Positions 1-6,545 of a DNA stretch of 13,243 nucleotides are shown piece after piece. The stretch is from the NCBI GenBank assembly GCA_023230125.1, contig JALNXZ010000017.1:1-13243 (forward strand), written 5' to 3'. The position numbers and the translations under genes were made by a program. The notes below the pieces were generated by a model. It made no database searches. It worked only from the letters and a program-made list of their open reading frames with translations, and was not told the origin of the DNA. This stretch comes from Bacteroidales bacterium (GTDB taxonomy: Bacteria > Bacteroidota > Bacteroidia > Bacteroidales > UBA1402). How positions within the stretch are numbered: the stretch's first letter is position 1; every line of letters begins with the position of its first letter.

Positions 1-529
1 GGATCAGCAAAAGTGTTGCTGTAAACAGTATGAAGTTGTAGTTGGCCCGCAGTTGCTGGTTGAGAGAGGCGTCGTATGGCCTTGAAGACCGGATGATATA
101 GTTTGGATAACGCGTTGCGGCATAAAAGAATGTTTTGCCGGTTGTTGAAGATTTTCGTCTGACGGATACGCCCCTACCATACGTTAAGGCCGCTTTTATT
201 TCCGGGCGGTCAGAATGGTTTCCGGGATTTTTCAATGCTGTATCATACAAAACGTTACCTGAAAAATCCACGATTGAGATGCGAAGGTCTGAAATATTCA
301 GGAATTGGGTGATTTCCGGGATACTATGATCAGAGAGACCTTTTTTCTGAATCATTTCAAACACCAGATTGTTGTAACTTTGGAGCTGTTCTGTCATGAG
401 GTCTATTCGGAAGGCCTTTTCGCGTTTGTACTGAAAATAGCTGATCAGCAGAATAAATACCAGAAATGTCGATATGATCGAGAGAAACAGTCTCTGGTGA
501 AAGGATATGTAGTGATTTTTGGTGTGCAT
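1..529 (-). CDS. Sensor histidine kinase, N-terminal part (PhoR-like), truncated by window edge
   Basis: The reading frame opens with ATG at 529-527 and stays open to the left edge, giving about 176 residues. A hydrophobic segment at about residues 14-31 (LFLSIISTFLVFILLISY) is a first membrane helix. A periplasmic sensor region follows, with the phrase VDFSGNVLYDT and a later motif with TGKTFFYAATRYP, which resemble the extracytoplasmic PAS-like sensors of PhoR-type kinases. A second helix begins at the edge (NFILFTATLLLI). The HAMP, dimerisation and ATPase domains lie outside the window, so kinase identity rests on this architecture and on the response regulator just upstream. That regulator's TAA stop is in the same frame, two sense codons before this ATG, so the genes are probably co-translated. 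The phoU neighbour suggests phosphate sensing (inference). Confidence 0.82.
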   Translation of the reverse strand, partial: MHTKNHYISFHQRLFLSIISTFLVFILLISYFQYKREKAFRIDLMTEQLQSYNNLVFEMIQKKGLSDHSIPEITQFLNISDLRISIVDFSGNVLYDTALKNPGNHSDRPEIKAALTYGRGVSVRRKSSTTGKTFFYAATRYPNYIIRSSRPYDASLNQQLRANYNFILFTATLLLI

Positions 530-535
530 GATTTC

Positions 536-1225
536 TTATTGGTAATCAAAGCAATAACCATATCCTAATCTAGTAACAATGTGTTTTCCGAAATCCCCTA
601 GTTTTTTGCGTAAGCGGGTAATGTTGACGTCTATGGTCCGATCCAATACATAGACGTCATCAGACCAAACATTCTGGAGGATATCTTCACGGGCGTAAAC
701 GCGTCCGGGATGGACAACAAACAATAACAGCATCTCGAATTCCTTTTTGGTCAAATCCAGTGCTTTTTCTCTTAGAAATACTTTTTTGCGGGCTATATCA
801 ATCTTCAATTCGTCAAAAATGATGACTTCTGCTTCGTCTGATGTCTCAGAAGCGAATGTTCGTCTCAGGATGGCTTTGACTCGGAGGGTCACTTCTCGGA
901 TGGAGAAGGGTTTGGATATGTAATCGTCTGCTCCGATGTTGAATCCGGTCAACAGGTCATTTTCCGTATCCTTGGCCGTAATGAAGATGATGGGTAAATG
1001 TTCTGTCAGTTTATTCTTATGGATCATGGCTGCCAGTTTGAAGCCGGATATTTCTCCCATCATCACGTCAAGTATCAAAAGTTGATAAGAGGGAATATCC
1101 TTTTCCAATGCTTCTTCGGCGGAAAGGGCAGTATCTACCTCGTAGCCTTCGCTTTCCAAATTGAATTGAAGTATTTCGCAAATGTCTTCTTCGTCGTCTA
1201 CGACTAAAATACGGGTATTGTTCAT
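536..1225 (-). CDS. OmpR/PhoB-family response regulator, probable phosphate regulon regulator
   Basis: This is a cytoplasmic two-component transcription factor of 229 residues, the usual size for the OmpR/PhoB family. Residues 1-120 form a receiver domain with the acidic pair D10/D11, phospho-acceptor D53 (in LLILDVMM), the switch threonine T83 and the conserved lysine K105 in the sequence SKPFS. Residues from about 130 to 229 form a winged-helix DNA-binding domain, including the recognition segment RTIDVNITRLRKKLG and the C-terminal hairpin RLGYGY. All phosphorylation residues are intact. The start lies 5 bp after the phoU stop, and the gene ends 6 bp before the histidine kinase start, so the three genes form one operon. 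Its assignment as the PhoB equivalent is inferred from phoU linkage. The sequence alone shows only the family. Confidence 0.93.
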   Translation of the reverse strand: MNNTRILVVDDEEDICEILQFNLESEGYEVDTALSAEEALEKDIPSYQLLILDVMMGEISGFKLAAMIHKNKLTEHLPIIFITAKDTENDLLTGFNIGADDYISKPFSIREVTLRVKAILRRTFASETSDEAEVIIFDELKIDIARKKVFLREKALDLTKKEFEMLLLFVVHPGRVYAREDILQNVWSDDVYVLDRTIDVNITRLRKKLGDFGKHIVTRLGYGYCFDYQ

Positions 1226-1230
1226 GCTTA

Positions 1231-1914
1231 TTAATTTTCTGTGTTGGTTTTTCCTTGATGTTTTAAAACTTTAGCGTCTAGGAAAAATACGATTTCTTCA
1301 GCTAAATTGGTGCAATGGTCACCCACCCGTTCCAGTTTTCGAAAAATACCGACCAATTGAAGCGCATCCAAGGCATTCGCTTCCGGATCTTCCAGAATGA
1401 ACGCTTTAAGTCGTTGGTAACATCCGTGGTAAATTTCGTCTACGAGTTTATCCATCTCAAAAACGTGTACGGCCAAATCTGCATTTTCTTTTTCAAGGGC
1501 ATCGAAAAGTGTCTGAAACATCAATAATACTTGATCAATCATTTCTGAAAGCTGAAGTTTTCGGACCAAGTCAGGGTCGAGCACCGGTTCTTTGAAATCC
1601 ACGACAAAATGAGCCATGCCATCGGCAAAATCACCGATGCGCTCCAAATTGGAGTTGATCCTCATGATGGCCAGCGTGAAACGAAGTTGTACAGCCACCG
1701 GATTGTAGAGGGCAGTCACATCTTCAACATCTCTGTCAATTTTCAATTCAAAAGCGTTGACTCGACGTTCCCGAAGAATGACTTGTCTAGCCATATCCTT
1801 ATTGAGGGTGAGAACAGCTTCACCCGCTTGTTGCATTTGATTATAGACCAACTTCCACATTTCAAGTGTATCCTTCCGAAGTTGTTCCATTTCTGCTTCA
1901 ACTTTTTGAACCAT
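1231..1914 (-). CDS. phoU: Phosphate signalling protein PhoU
   Basis: PhoU is a cytoplasmic all-helical protein of two three-helix bundles that links the Pst phosphate transporter to the PhoR kinase and represses the Pho response when phosphate is plentiful (family knowledge). The 227-residue product has the expected length and duplicated layout. Each half carries the metal-binding ExxxD signature: E91-RIG-D95 in NLERIGDFADGMAHF and E195-RVG-D199 in KLERVGDHCTNLAEEIVF. The TAA stop is followed directly by a second TAA and then, 2 bp later, by the ATG of the response regulator. pstSCAB are not upstream, where an AMMECR1-family gene lies instead. A 177-bp gap separates the two, so phoU may begin its own transcript (see the -7 candidate at 2006-2013). 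Confidence 0.95.
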   Translation of the reverse strand: MVQKVEAEMEQLRKDTLEMWKLVYNQMQQAGEAVLTLNKDMARQVILRERRVNAFELKIDRDVEDVTALYNPVAVQLRFTLAIMRINSNLERIGDFADGMAHFVVDFKEPVLDPDLVRKLQLSEMIDQVLLMFQTLFDALEKENADLAVHVFEMDKLVDEIYHGCYQRLKAFILEDPEANALDALQLVGIFRKLERVGDHCTNLAEEIVFFLDAKVLKHQGKTNTEN

Positions 1915-1944
1915 GATGTAAAGAGTTATGAATGGATTTTATTT

Positions 1945-1956
1945 TCACAAATGTGA
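1945..1956. promoter_or_regulatory. Short palindrome upstream of phoU (possible operator)
   Basis: TCACA and TGTGA flank a 2-bp centre about 30 bp before the phoU start. The loop is too small for an RNA hairpin, so if it functions it would be as a protein-binding site. A 12-bp palindrome can occur by chance and no regulator is identified. Confidence 0.2.
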
Positions 1957-2005
1957 GAAAATGGTATTACAACCAAGTTACAAAACAATGAAAGTGATGT
2001 TTTTT

Positions 2006-2013
2006 CAAAAATA
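2006..2013 (-). promoter_or_regulatory. Candidate Bacteroidota -7 promoter element for phoU
   Basis: Read on the minus strand, this gives TATTTTTG, an exact match to the Bacteroidota TAnnTTTG -7 consensus, about 90 bp before the phoU start. I find no good -33 TTG at the usual 19-21 bp distance, so the promoter call is weak. It would let phoU and the two-component genes be transcribed independently of the upstream AMMECR1/Memo pair. Confidence 0.27.
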
Positions 2014-2091
2014 GTAAAAAATATCAGGAAAGGACATTTTCTGATTGTTTTTCGCCTTGGGCAAATGCTTATCTGACATTTTAATCTCATA

Positions 2092-2688
2092 TTATTTGGA
2101 TGTTTGCTTTTCTCCGAAAACGTCAGCCGTAAAAATGAAAATATCGGCTGTTCTCCATCCGAACCAATCCAATCCCGCCTTATCGCGGGAACAGTGTCCA
2201 AGAAACTCGTCTAAATTCCAGTTGGTTTCAATAGCTACTTGTGGAAGAAATACACCGCTGTTATGTCCTTTTGTGAGAAGAATACCATGTTTTCCGAGTT
2301 GAATCTCTGAAAGATCGCTGATTTTCTTCAGTGGTGAAAGCACAGAAAGTTCAATGTCAACATTTTCCAATTCATCAGGATGGACAGGATTGAAGCGGGG
2401 GTCATGGATCGCTGAGGAAACCGCCATCTTCTGGATCATTCGATATAAAGGGATATCCCCTGTCATGCGGCCTATGCAACCTCGTAGCTTTCCAAAAACA
2501 TGCAGGGAAACGAATGCGCCGCAGTTGGTTTTCAGATTTTCAGAGAAGTCGGAAGTGTCAGGGGTAAACATCTTTTCATGCCTGATTTTTTCTTCGAGGG
2601 TCTTTCTGGCAAGTTTCAGCAAGGTGATCTTATCTGATACAGAGAGCTCGAAATTGTTTTTCTCAGAATTTTCTCTATTCGTTTTCAT
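2092..2688 (-). CDS. AMMECR1-domain protein (AmmeMemoRadiSam system protein A)
   Basis: This 198-residue cytoplasmic protein belongs to the AMMECR1 family. The diagnostic LRGCIG motif is at residues 68-73, followed by the conserved AIHDPRF segment (residues 93-99), the strand with VDIELSVLSPL and the GKHGILL region. The C-terminal part carries the typical Trp-rich WFGWRTADIFIFTADVF. The biochemical function is unsettled. In bacteria the family is often encoded beside a Memo-like protein and a PFL-activase-like radical SAM enzyme, hence the name AmmeMemoRadiSam. Here it follows the Memo-family gene by 21 bp in the same direction, so the two are probably co-transcribed. No radical SAM gene is present in the window. 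Confidence 0.93.
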   Translation of the reverse strand: MKTNRENSEKNNFELSVSDKITLLKLARKTLEEKIRHEKMFTPDTSDFSENLKTNCGAFVSLHVFGKLRGCIGRMTGDIPLYRMIQKMAVSSAIHDPRFNPVHPDELENVDIELSVLSPLKKISDLSEIQLGKHGILLTKGHNSGVFLPQVAIETNWNLDEFLGHCSRDKAGLDWFGWRTADIFIFTADVFGEKQTSK

Positions 2689-2709
2689 CCGTTTGTTTTC
2701 TTTGCCTAT

Positions 2710-3597
2710 TCAAACTAGTTTTGTTTTCTTTTTCTGTTGAATCTCTGATACTGAAATGCCCCAGTATCCCACAACACGGTCTTTTTCACCATAAAGAGGA
2801 GCATCTCCGGAATTTTGATAGTCGATGGCACGGTATTCCATCGAGTCGTTGCCAGTGGTCATGTGCAACAATGTCAATACAGAAGTCCAACCGCAGAGGC
2901 TTGTGACCAGATTGGGTACCTGTCTCCTGATGTTTTCCGTCAGGGTATTGATCAGTGTTTCCGGGTGGTTCGAGAGTATGGCTGTCTTTGTAAACCCGTC
3001 AATTTTTCGGGCATCCGAATATGCCGCATAATGGGAAAAGTCTGAACTGATGATGAACAGGTTATCTGTATTAAACCAAAATTTTAAAACCCTGGCGATT
3101 TTTTTGCATACATCGGGATCTGAAGTTCCTAAAATGATGGGAATAATGCAGTAATCTGTTTTAAGCAGATGATGCAGAAAAGGAAGTTGCACTTCTATAC
3201 TGTGTTCTTTGAGATGAGGACTGCGATTGGCGGTGAAAAATTCCGGAAAGCTGTCCACCAGTTTCTTGCCGAAAGTCGTGTCCACTAGATCCTTACCGTA
3301 GGGCATCAAGAAATCGCCGTCGCAATAAACGGATGCACCTTCAAAATTTTCCTGATGTGATGAGGCAAGGATAAAGACTCTTTTGTACGTTTTTTCACTA
3401 TCTATTTGGTTGAAAACCGATGCCGCGACTTTCCCCGAGAAAACATAGCCGGCATGTGGACTGATGATGGCTCTGACGTTTTGATGCTGTTTTGGCGTTG
3501 CTTCTGCAAATAAGTCTGTCAGCACCATTTGTAGCATATTTAGGTTTGCCGGATAAAACTGACCGGCTACTGCTGGTTTTCTGTCTATTTTTTCCAT
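2710..3597 (-). CDS. Memo-family protein (AmmeMemoRadiSam system protein B)
   Basis: The 295-residue product matches the Memo family, relatives of class III extradiol dioxygenases. The N-terminus has the family phrase PAVAGQFYP (residues 8-16). The putative metal ligands of human MEMO1 (two His and one Cys) appear conserved: H48 in ISPHAGYVFSG, H81 in ASSHQ and C235 in SLCGWTSVLTLL. HSIEVQLPFLHHLL and SSDFSHY (residues 184-190) are further family signatures. Length is typical. The reaction in bacteria is not established, although eukaryotic MEMO1 has been linked to iron binding and redox. It is the first gene of a two-gene unit with the AMMECR1 protein. Its promoter must lie in 3598-3794, divergent from the threonine operon, but I found no convincing minus-strand element there. 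Confidence 0.93.
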   Translation of the reverse strand: MEKIDRKPAVAGQFYPANLNMLQMVLTDLFAEATPKQHQNVRAIISPHAGYVFSGKVAASVFNQIDSEKTYKRVFILASSHQENFEGASVYCDGDFLMPYGKDLVDTTFGKKLVDSFPEFFTANRSPHLKEHSIEVQLPFLHHLLKTDYCIIPIILGTSDPDVCKKIARVLKFWFNTDNLFIISSDFSHYAAYSDARKIDGFTKTAILSNHPETLINTLTENIRRQVPNLVTSLCGWTSVLTLLHMTTGNDSMEYRAIDYQNSGDAPLYGEKDRVVGYWGISVSEIQQKKKTKLV

Positions 3598-3673
3598 GAC
3601 ATTCCTGAATAAAATGATAGAAATTACTGCGCAAAAATTTGATTTAAAGATATTAATTTTTGTCAGGATTTGT

Positions 3674-3690
3674 TACATTTTTTAAATGTA
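3674..3690. repeat. Perfect 7-bp inverted repeat in the divergent promoter region
   Basis: TACATTT and AAATGTA are perfect inverted arms around TTT. The site lies about 80 bp upstream of the Memo start and about 70 bp upstream of the thr promoter -7 box. It could be an operator for either direction. AT-rich palindromes of this size also arise by chance, and no cognate regulator is encoded nearby. Confidence 0.3.
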
Positions 3691-3736
3691 TCAATAAATG
3701 ATGAATGAAAAAAATGAGATGAAATAATATCTTGTC

Positions 3737-3767
3737 TTTCAAATTCCAACAATAATTTATATATTTG
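3737..3767 (+). promoter_or_regulatory. Bacteroidota-type promoter of the threonine operon
   Basis: TATATTTG at 3760-3767 is an exact match to the Bacteroidota primary-sigma -7 consensus TAnnTTTG. TTTC at 3737-3740, exactly 19 bp upstream, is one mismatch from the TTTG -33 element. Transcription would start near 3773, about 20 nt before the leader-peptide ATG and about 250 nt before thrA. Position, strand and spacing all fit an operon controlled in its leader. Confidence 0.65.
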
Positions 3768-3794
3768 CACCATTCTAAAAAACCGAAAAGGCGT

Positions 3795-3845
3795 ATGCTG
3801 TATAACAAATACATACGAACTACAATGACCCCTTGGGGGGTATAA
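3795..3845 (+). CDS. Threonine-operon leader peptide (attenuator peptide)
   Basis: A 16-codon ORF starts about 20 nt after the predicted transcription start and reads MLYNKYIRTTMTPWGV, ending in TAA. Codons 7-12 are Ile-Arg-Thr-Thr-Met-Thr, so three of six are threonine, and isoleucine and methionine are also products made from homoserine or threonine. This composition, the position between promoter and thrA, and the hairpin with T-rich tract downstream match classical ribosome-mediated attenuation: stalling at uncharged Thr-tRNA would favour an antiterminator. The start has no clear Shine-Dalgarno sequence, as usual in this phylum. The ORF is short and expression is inferred. Conservation of the Thr run before thrA in relatives would settle it. 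Confidence 0.66.
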   Translation: MLYNKYIRTTMTPWGV

Positions 3846-3873
3846 TTTCTTCTACAGTCTGGCAGAAGGGCAT

Positions 3874-3895
3874 CGGTGTGTGTCTGGAGCCATCG
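3874..3895 (+). promoter_or_regulatory. Candidate antiterminator stem of the thr leader
   Basis: CGGTG at 3874-3878 can pair with CATCG at 3891-3895 (one G-U pair). The right arm overlaps the left arm of the terminator stem at 3894-3897, so the two folds are mutually exclusive, as attenuation requires. A further possible hairpin upstream pairs CTTCT with AGAAG (about 3849-3868). These are hand-folded pairings without energy values. Confidence 0.32.
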
Positions 3896-3917
3896 CCGGA
3901 AAAGGCGTTTCTCTTTT
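3894..3917 (+). terminator. Candidate attenuator terminator before thrA
   Basis: CGCC (3894-3897) and GGCG (3904-3907) form a GC-only stem with a GGAAAA loop, directly followed by a pyrimidine tract of eight T and two C. The stem has only 4 bp, short for an intrinsic terminator, although weaker outer pairs (GAG with CTC) may extend it. Location about 50 nt after the leader-peptide stop and 100 nt before thrA supports an attenuator role. Confidence 0.42.
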
Positions 3918-4020
3918 CAAAAAAAATATTTTATTCATTCAGGATTATGGTGCGAGGTGCACTTGGGACATTTGTAGGTCCGACGTAGTCTTGTAATTTT
4001 AAACCCAAATAAGACCATTT

Positions 4021-6453
4021 ATGAAAGTAATGAAATTCGGCGGAACGTCCGTAGGTTCCGTGAACAGCATTCTCACGATCAAAAAAATTGTAGAATCGGC
4101 TGACGAGCCGGTTATTGTTGTCGTTTCTGCCGTTGGCGGGGTGACTGATTTGTTGATCAAAACTTCCAAACTTGCAGCTGCAAGCAATTCGGATTATCAG
4201 GAGGCATTCCAGACTATCCGTGAAAAACACAATGAATTGTTGAAAGGCCTTTTTCAAGATAAAAGTTTGGAAAGAGTTCAACGAGGAGTAAACCAGATGT
4301 TTGATGAACTTGCGAATATCTTTAAAGGAGTCTCTTTAATTCAGGACTTTTCTGAAAAGACGTCCAATGCAATTGTCAGCTACGGAGAGCGTCTTTCTTC
4401 CTATATGATCAGTGAATTTCTGAATTCAAGGCATTTTGATGCGCGAAAATATATCAAGACCGATGAAGTTTACGGCAAGAACATTTTAAATTATGAACTG
4501 ACTTCCAAAAAAATCATGGAAGAATTTTCGGAATTACCTGCCGTTTCTGTCATGGGTGGTTTTATTTCCAGCAGTGCTCGTACCGGTGAAACAACCAATC
4601 TGGGCCGTGGAGGTTCTGATTATACTTCTGCCATCATGGCTGCTGTGTTGGATGCTTCTATTCTGGAAATTTGGACGGACGTTGATGGTTTTATGACTGC
4701 CGATCCGCGTGTCATCAATAATGCTTATGTCATTAAAAGACTCAGTTATGTGGAAGCAATGGAATTGTCCAACTTCGGGGCAAAGGTGATATATCCACCG
4801 ACGATTTTTCCCGTTTATCATAAGAACATACCGATTCAAATCAAAAATACATTCAATCCTCAGGCTCCTGGTACTTATATTTCCAATGACAAGGATAGTT
4901 CTGAAGGAAAATCCATCAAGGGCATTTCTTCTATCAGCGACACCAGCTTGATTACCATTCAAGGCTTGGGTATGGTAGGTGTGATTGGTGTGAATTACCG
5001 GATATTCAAAGCTTTGGCAAAGGCAGGCATCAGTGTATTCCTTGTATCTCAAGCTTCTTCAGAAAATACGACATCCATCGGTGTGCGTTCAGCAGATTCA
5101 GAAGAATCTGTCCGTGTGTTGCAACGTGAATTTAAGTCGGAAATGGAATTGGGTGAAATCAACCAGATTTTTGCCGAAAACGATTTGGCAACTATTGCCA
5201 TTGTAGGTGAGAATATGAAACGTACGCCCGGTATTGCCGGAAAGTTGTTTGGTACACTGGGACGCAATGGTATCAATGTCATCGCTTGTGCTCAGGGCGC
5301 ATCTGAAACGAACATCTCTTTCGTTACGAATACGGCATACTTACGTAAAGCATTGAATGTCATTCATGATTCTTTCTTCCTGTCAGATTATCAGGTATTT
5401 AATATTTTTTTAACTGGTATCGGTACAGTGGGTGGGAGTTTGCTTGAACAGATTAAGCAACAACAACCTTTGTTGATGGCTCAAAATGGTCTGAAACTCA
5501 ACGTGGTTGGTATCGCAGATATTGACAAAGCCATCTTTAACCGTGACGGAATAGATCTGGAGAACTATAAAGATATTTTGAATAAACAAGGTCAGGCCAA
5601 TTCTCCTGAATTGATGAAAAATGAAATCATCAAGATGAATATCTTCAATTCGGTGTTTGTGGATTGTACGGCTAGCGGACAAATAGCTGAATTGTACAAG
5701 GCTTTGCTGGAACACAATGTTTCAGTGGTTGCAGCCAATAAAATAGCTGCATCTTCCTCTTATGAAAATTACCAATGCCTGAAAAACCTGGCCCGCAAAA
5801 AAGGAATCAAGTATTTGTTTGAAACAAATGTGGGTGCAGGCCTTCCGGTTATCAACACGATCAATAACCTCATCAACTCCGGTGACCGGATATTGAAGAT
5901 CGAGGCTGTACTTTCCGGTACGCTGAATTTTATCTTTAACACGATCAGTTCTGAGATTCCTTTAAGCAAATCTATCAAAATGGCGCAGGAAGCCCGTTAT
6001 TCTGAACCTGATCCCCGCATAGACCTCAGCGGAAAGGATGTTGTCCGTAAACTGGTGATTCTGGCTCGTGAAGCCGGTTACAAGGTGGAGCAGGAAGATG
6101 TAGTGAAAAATCTTTTTGTACCGGATCGATATTTTGAAGGAACATTGGAAGATTTCTGGGCGACCATTGGTGAAATGGATGCTGAATTTGAAGAAAAACG
6201 CAAAGTTCTGGAAAAGGAGAACAAACGTTGGAGATTCGTCGCCAAAATGGAGAACGGAGCATGTTCAGTTGGTTTGCAGGCGGTTGCAGCTTCACATCCG
6301 TTCTTTGATTTGGAAGGTAGCAACAATATTATACAAATCACGACGGAACGCTATTTACAATATCCAATGATGATCAAGGGGTATGGTGCCGGTGCCAGTG
6401 TTACTGCAGCTGGAGTGTTTGCCGATATCATCAGCATCGCGAATATCAGATAA
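4021..6453 (+). CDS. thrA: Bifunctional aspartokinase I / homoserine dehydrogenase I
   Basis: ThrA phosphorylates aspartate and, after aspartate-semialdehyde dehydrogenase, reduces the semialdehyde to homoserine, the first and third steps toward threonine. The 810 residues match the length of the fused enzyme (E. coli about 820). The kinase domain opens with MKFGGTSVGS (K5) and carries GRGGSDYTSA at residues 195-204. Two ACT regulatory domains occupy roughly 315-455 and probably bind threonine. The dehydrogenase starts near residue 460 with the NAD(P) motif GIGTVGG (466-472) and has the catalytic-type segment EPDPRIDLSGKDVVRKL with D668 and K672. It ends with the conserved YGAGASVTAAGVFADI. 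It is the first structural gene of a thrA-homoserine kinase-thrC operon preceded by a leader region. The start is preceded by A-rich sequence only. Confidence 0.97.
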   Translation: MKVMKFGGTSVGSVNSILTIKKIVESADEPVIVVVSAVGGVTDLLIKTSKLAAASNSDYQEAFQTIREKHNELLKGLFQDKSLERVQRGVNQMFDELANIFKGVSLIQDFSEKTSNAIVSYGERLSSYMISEFLNSRHFDARKYIKTDEVYGKNILNYELTSKKIMEEFSELPAVSVMGGFISSSARTGETTNLGRGGSDYTSAIMAAVLDASILEIWTDVDGFMTADPRVINNAYVIKRLSYVEAMELSNFGAKVIYPPTIFPVYHKNIPIQIKNTFNPQAPGTYISNDKDSSEGKSIKGISSISDTSLITIQGLGMVGVIGVNYRIFKALAKAGISVFLVSQASSENTTSIGVRSADSEESVRVLQREFKSEMELGEINQIFAENDLATIAIVGENMKRTPGIAGKLFGTLGRNGINVIACAQGASETNISFVTNTAYLRKALNVIHDSFFLSDYQVFNIFLTGIGTVGGSLLEQIKQQQPLLMAQNGLKLNVVGIADIDKAIFNRDGIDLENYKDILNKQGQANSPELMKNEIIKMNIFNSVFVDCTASGQIAELYKALLEHNVSVVAANKIAASSSYENYQCLKNLARKKGIKYLFETNVGAGLPVINTINNLINSGDRILKIEAVLSGTLNFIFNTISSEIPLSKSIKMAQEARYSEPDPRIDLSGKDVVRKLVILAREAGYKVEQEDVVKNLFVPDRYFEGTLEDFWATIGEMDAEFEEKRKVLEKENKRWRFVAKMENGACSVGLQAVAASHPFFDLEGSNNIIQITTERYLQYPMMIKGYGAGASVTAAGVFADIISIANIR

Positions 6454-6545
6454 GATGAAACGAGTATGTTTGTAAAAACGTTCAAGTTTATGATCAAATG
6501 GACAAGTGAGTTCCATAGGACCTTAAACGAAAGAATTATTATCGT

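Larger units (their letters stand above)
3598..4020. other. 423-bp divergent intergenic region with threonine-operon leader
   Basis: No large gene lies here. The left half (3598-3730) is AT-rich and should hold the unidentified promoter of the Memo/AMMECR1 pair, plus an inverted repeat at 3674-3690. The right half holds a plus-strand promoter (3737-3767), a leader peptide (3795-3845), candidate alternative RNA hairpins ending in a T-rich tract (3874-3917), and about 100 bp of untranslated sequence before thrA. Confidence 0.7.

Noticed and set aside
3947..3988. Second short ORF (13 codons, with two Thr codons) just upstream of thrA, considered as the leader peptide.
   Set aside because: It lies after the candidate terminator, has no Thr cluster, and has no hairpin plus T-tract following it. 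The ORF at 3795-3845 fits far better.
4534..5052. Long minus-strand frame of 172 codons inside thrA.
   Set aside because: It is antisense to highly conserved aspartokinase sequence and its translation has no recognisable domain, so it is a shadow frame.
6465..6472. Internal promoter for the homoserine kinase gene (TATGTTTG).
   Set aside because: It matches the -7 consensus, but no TTG lies at 19-21 bp upstream. The short spacing to thrA favours one transcript.
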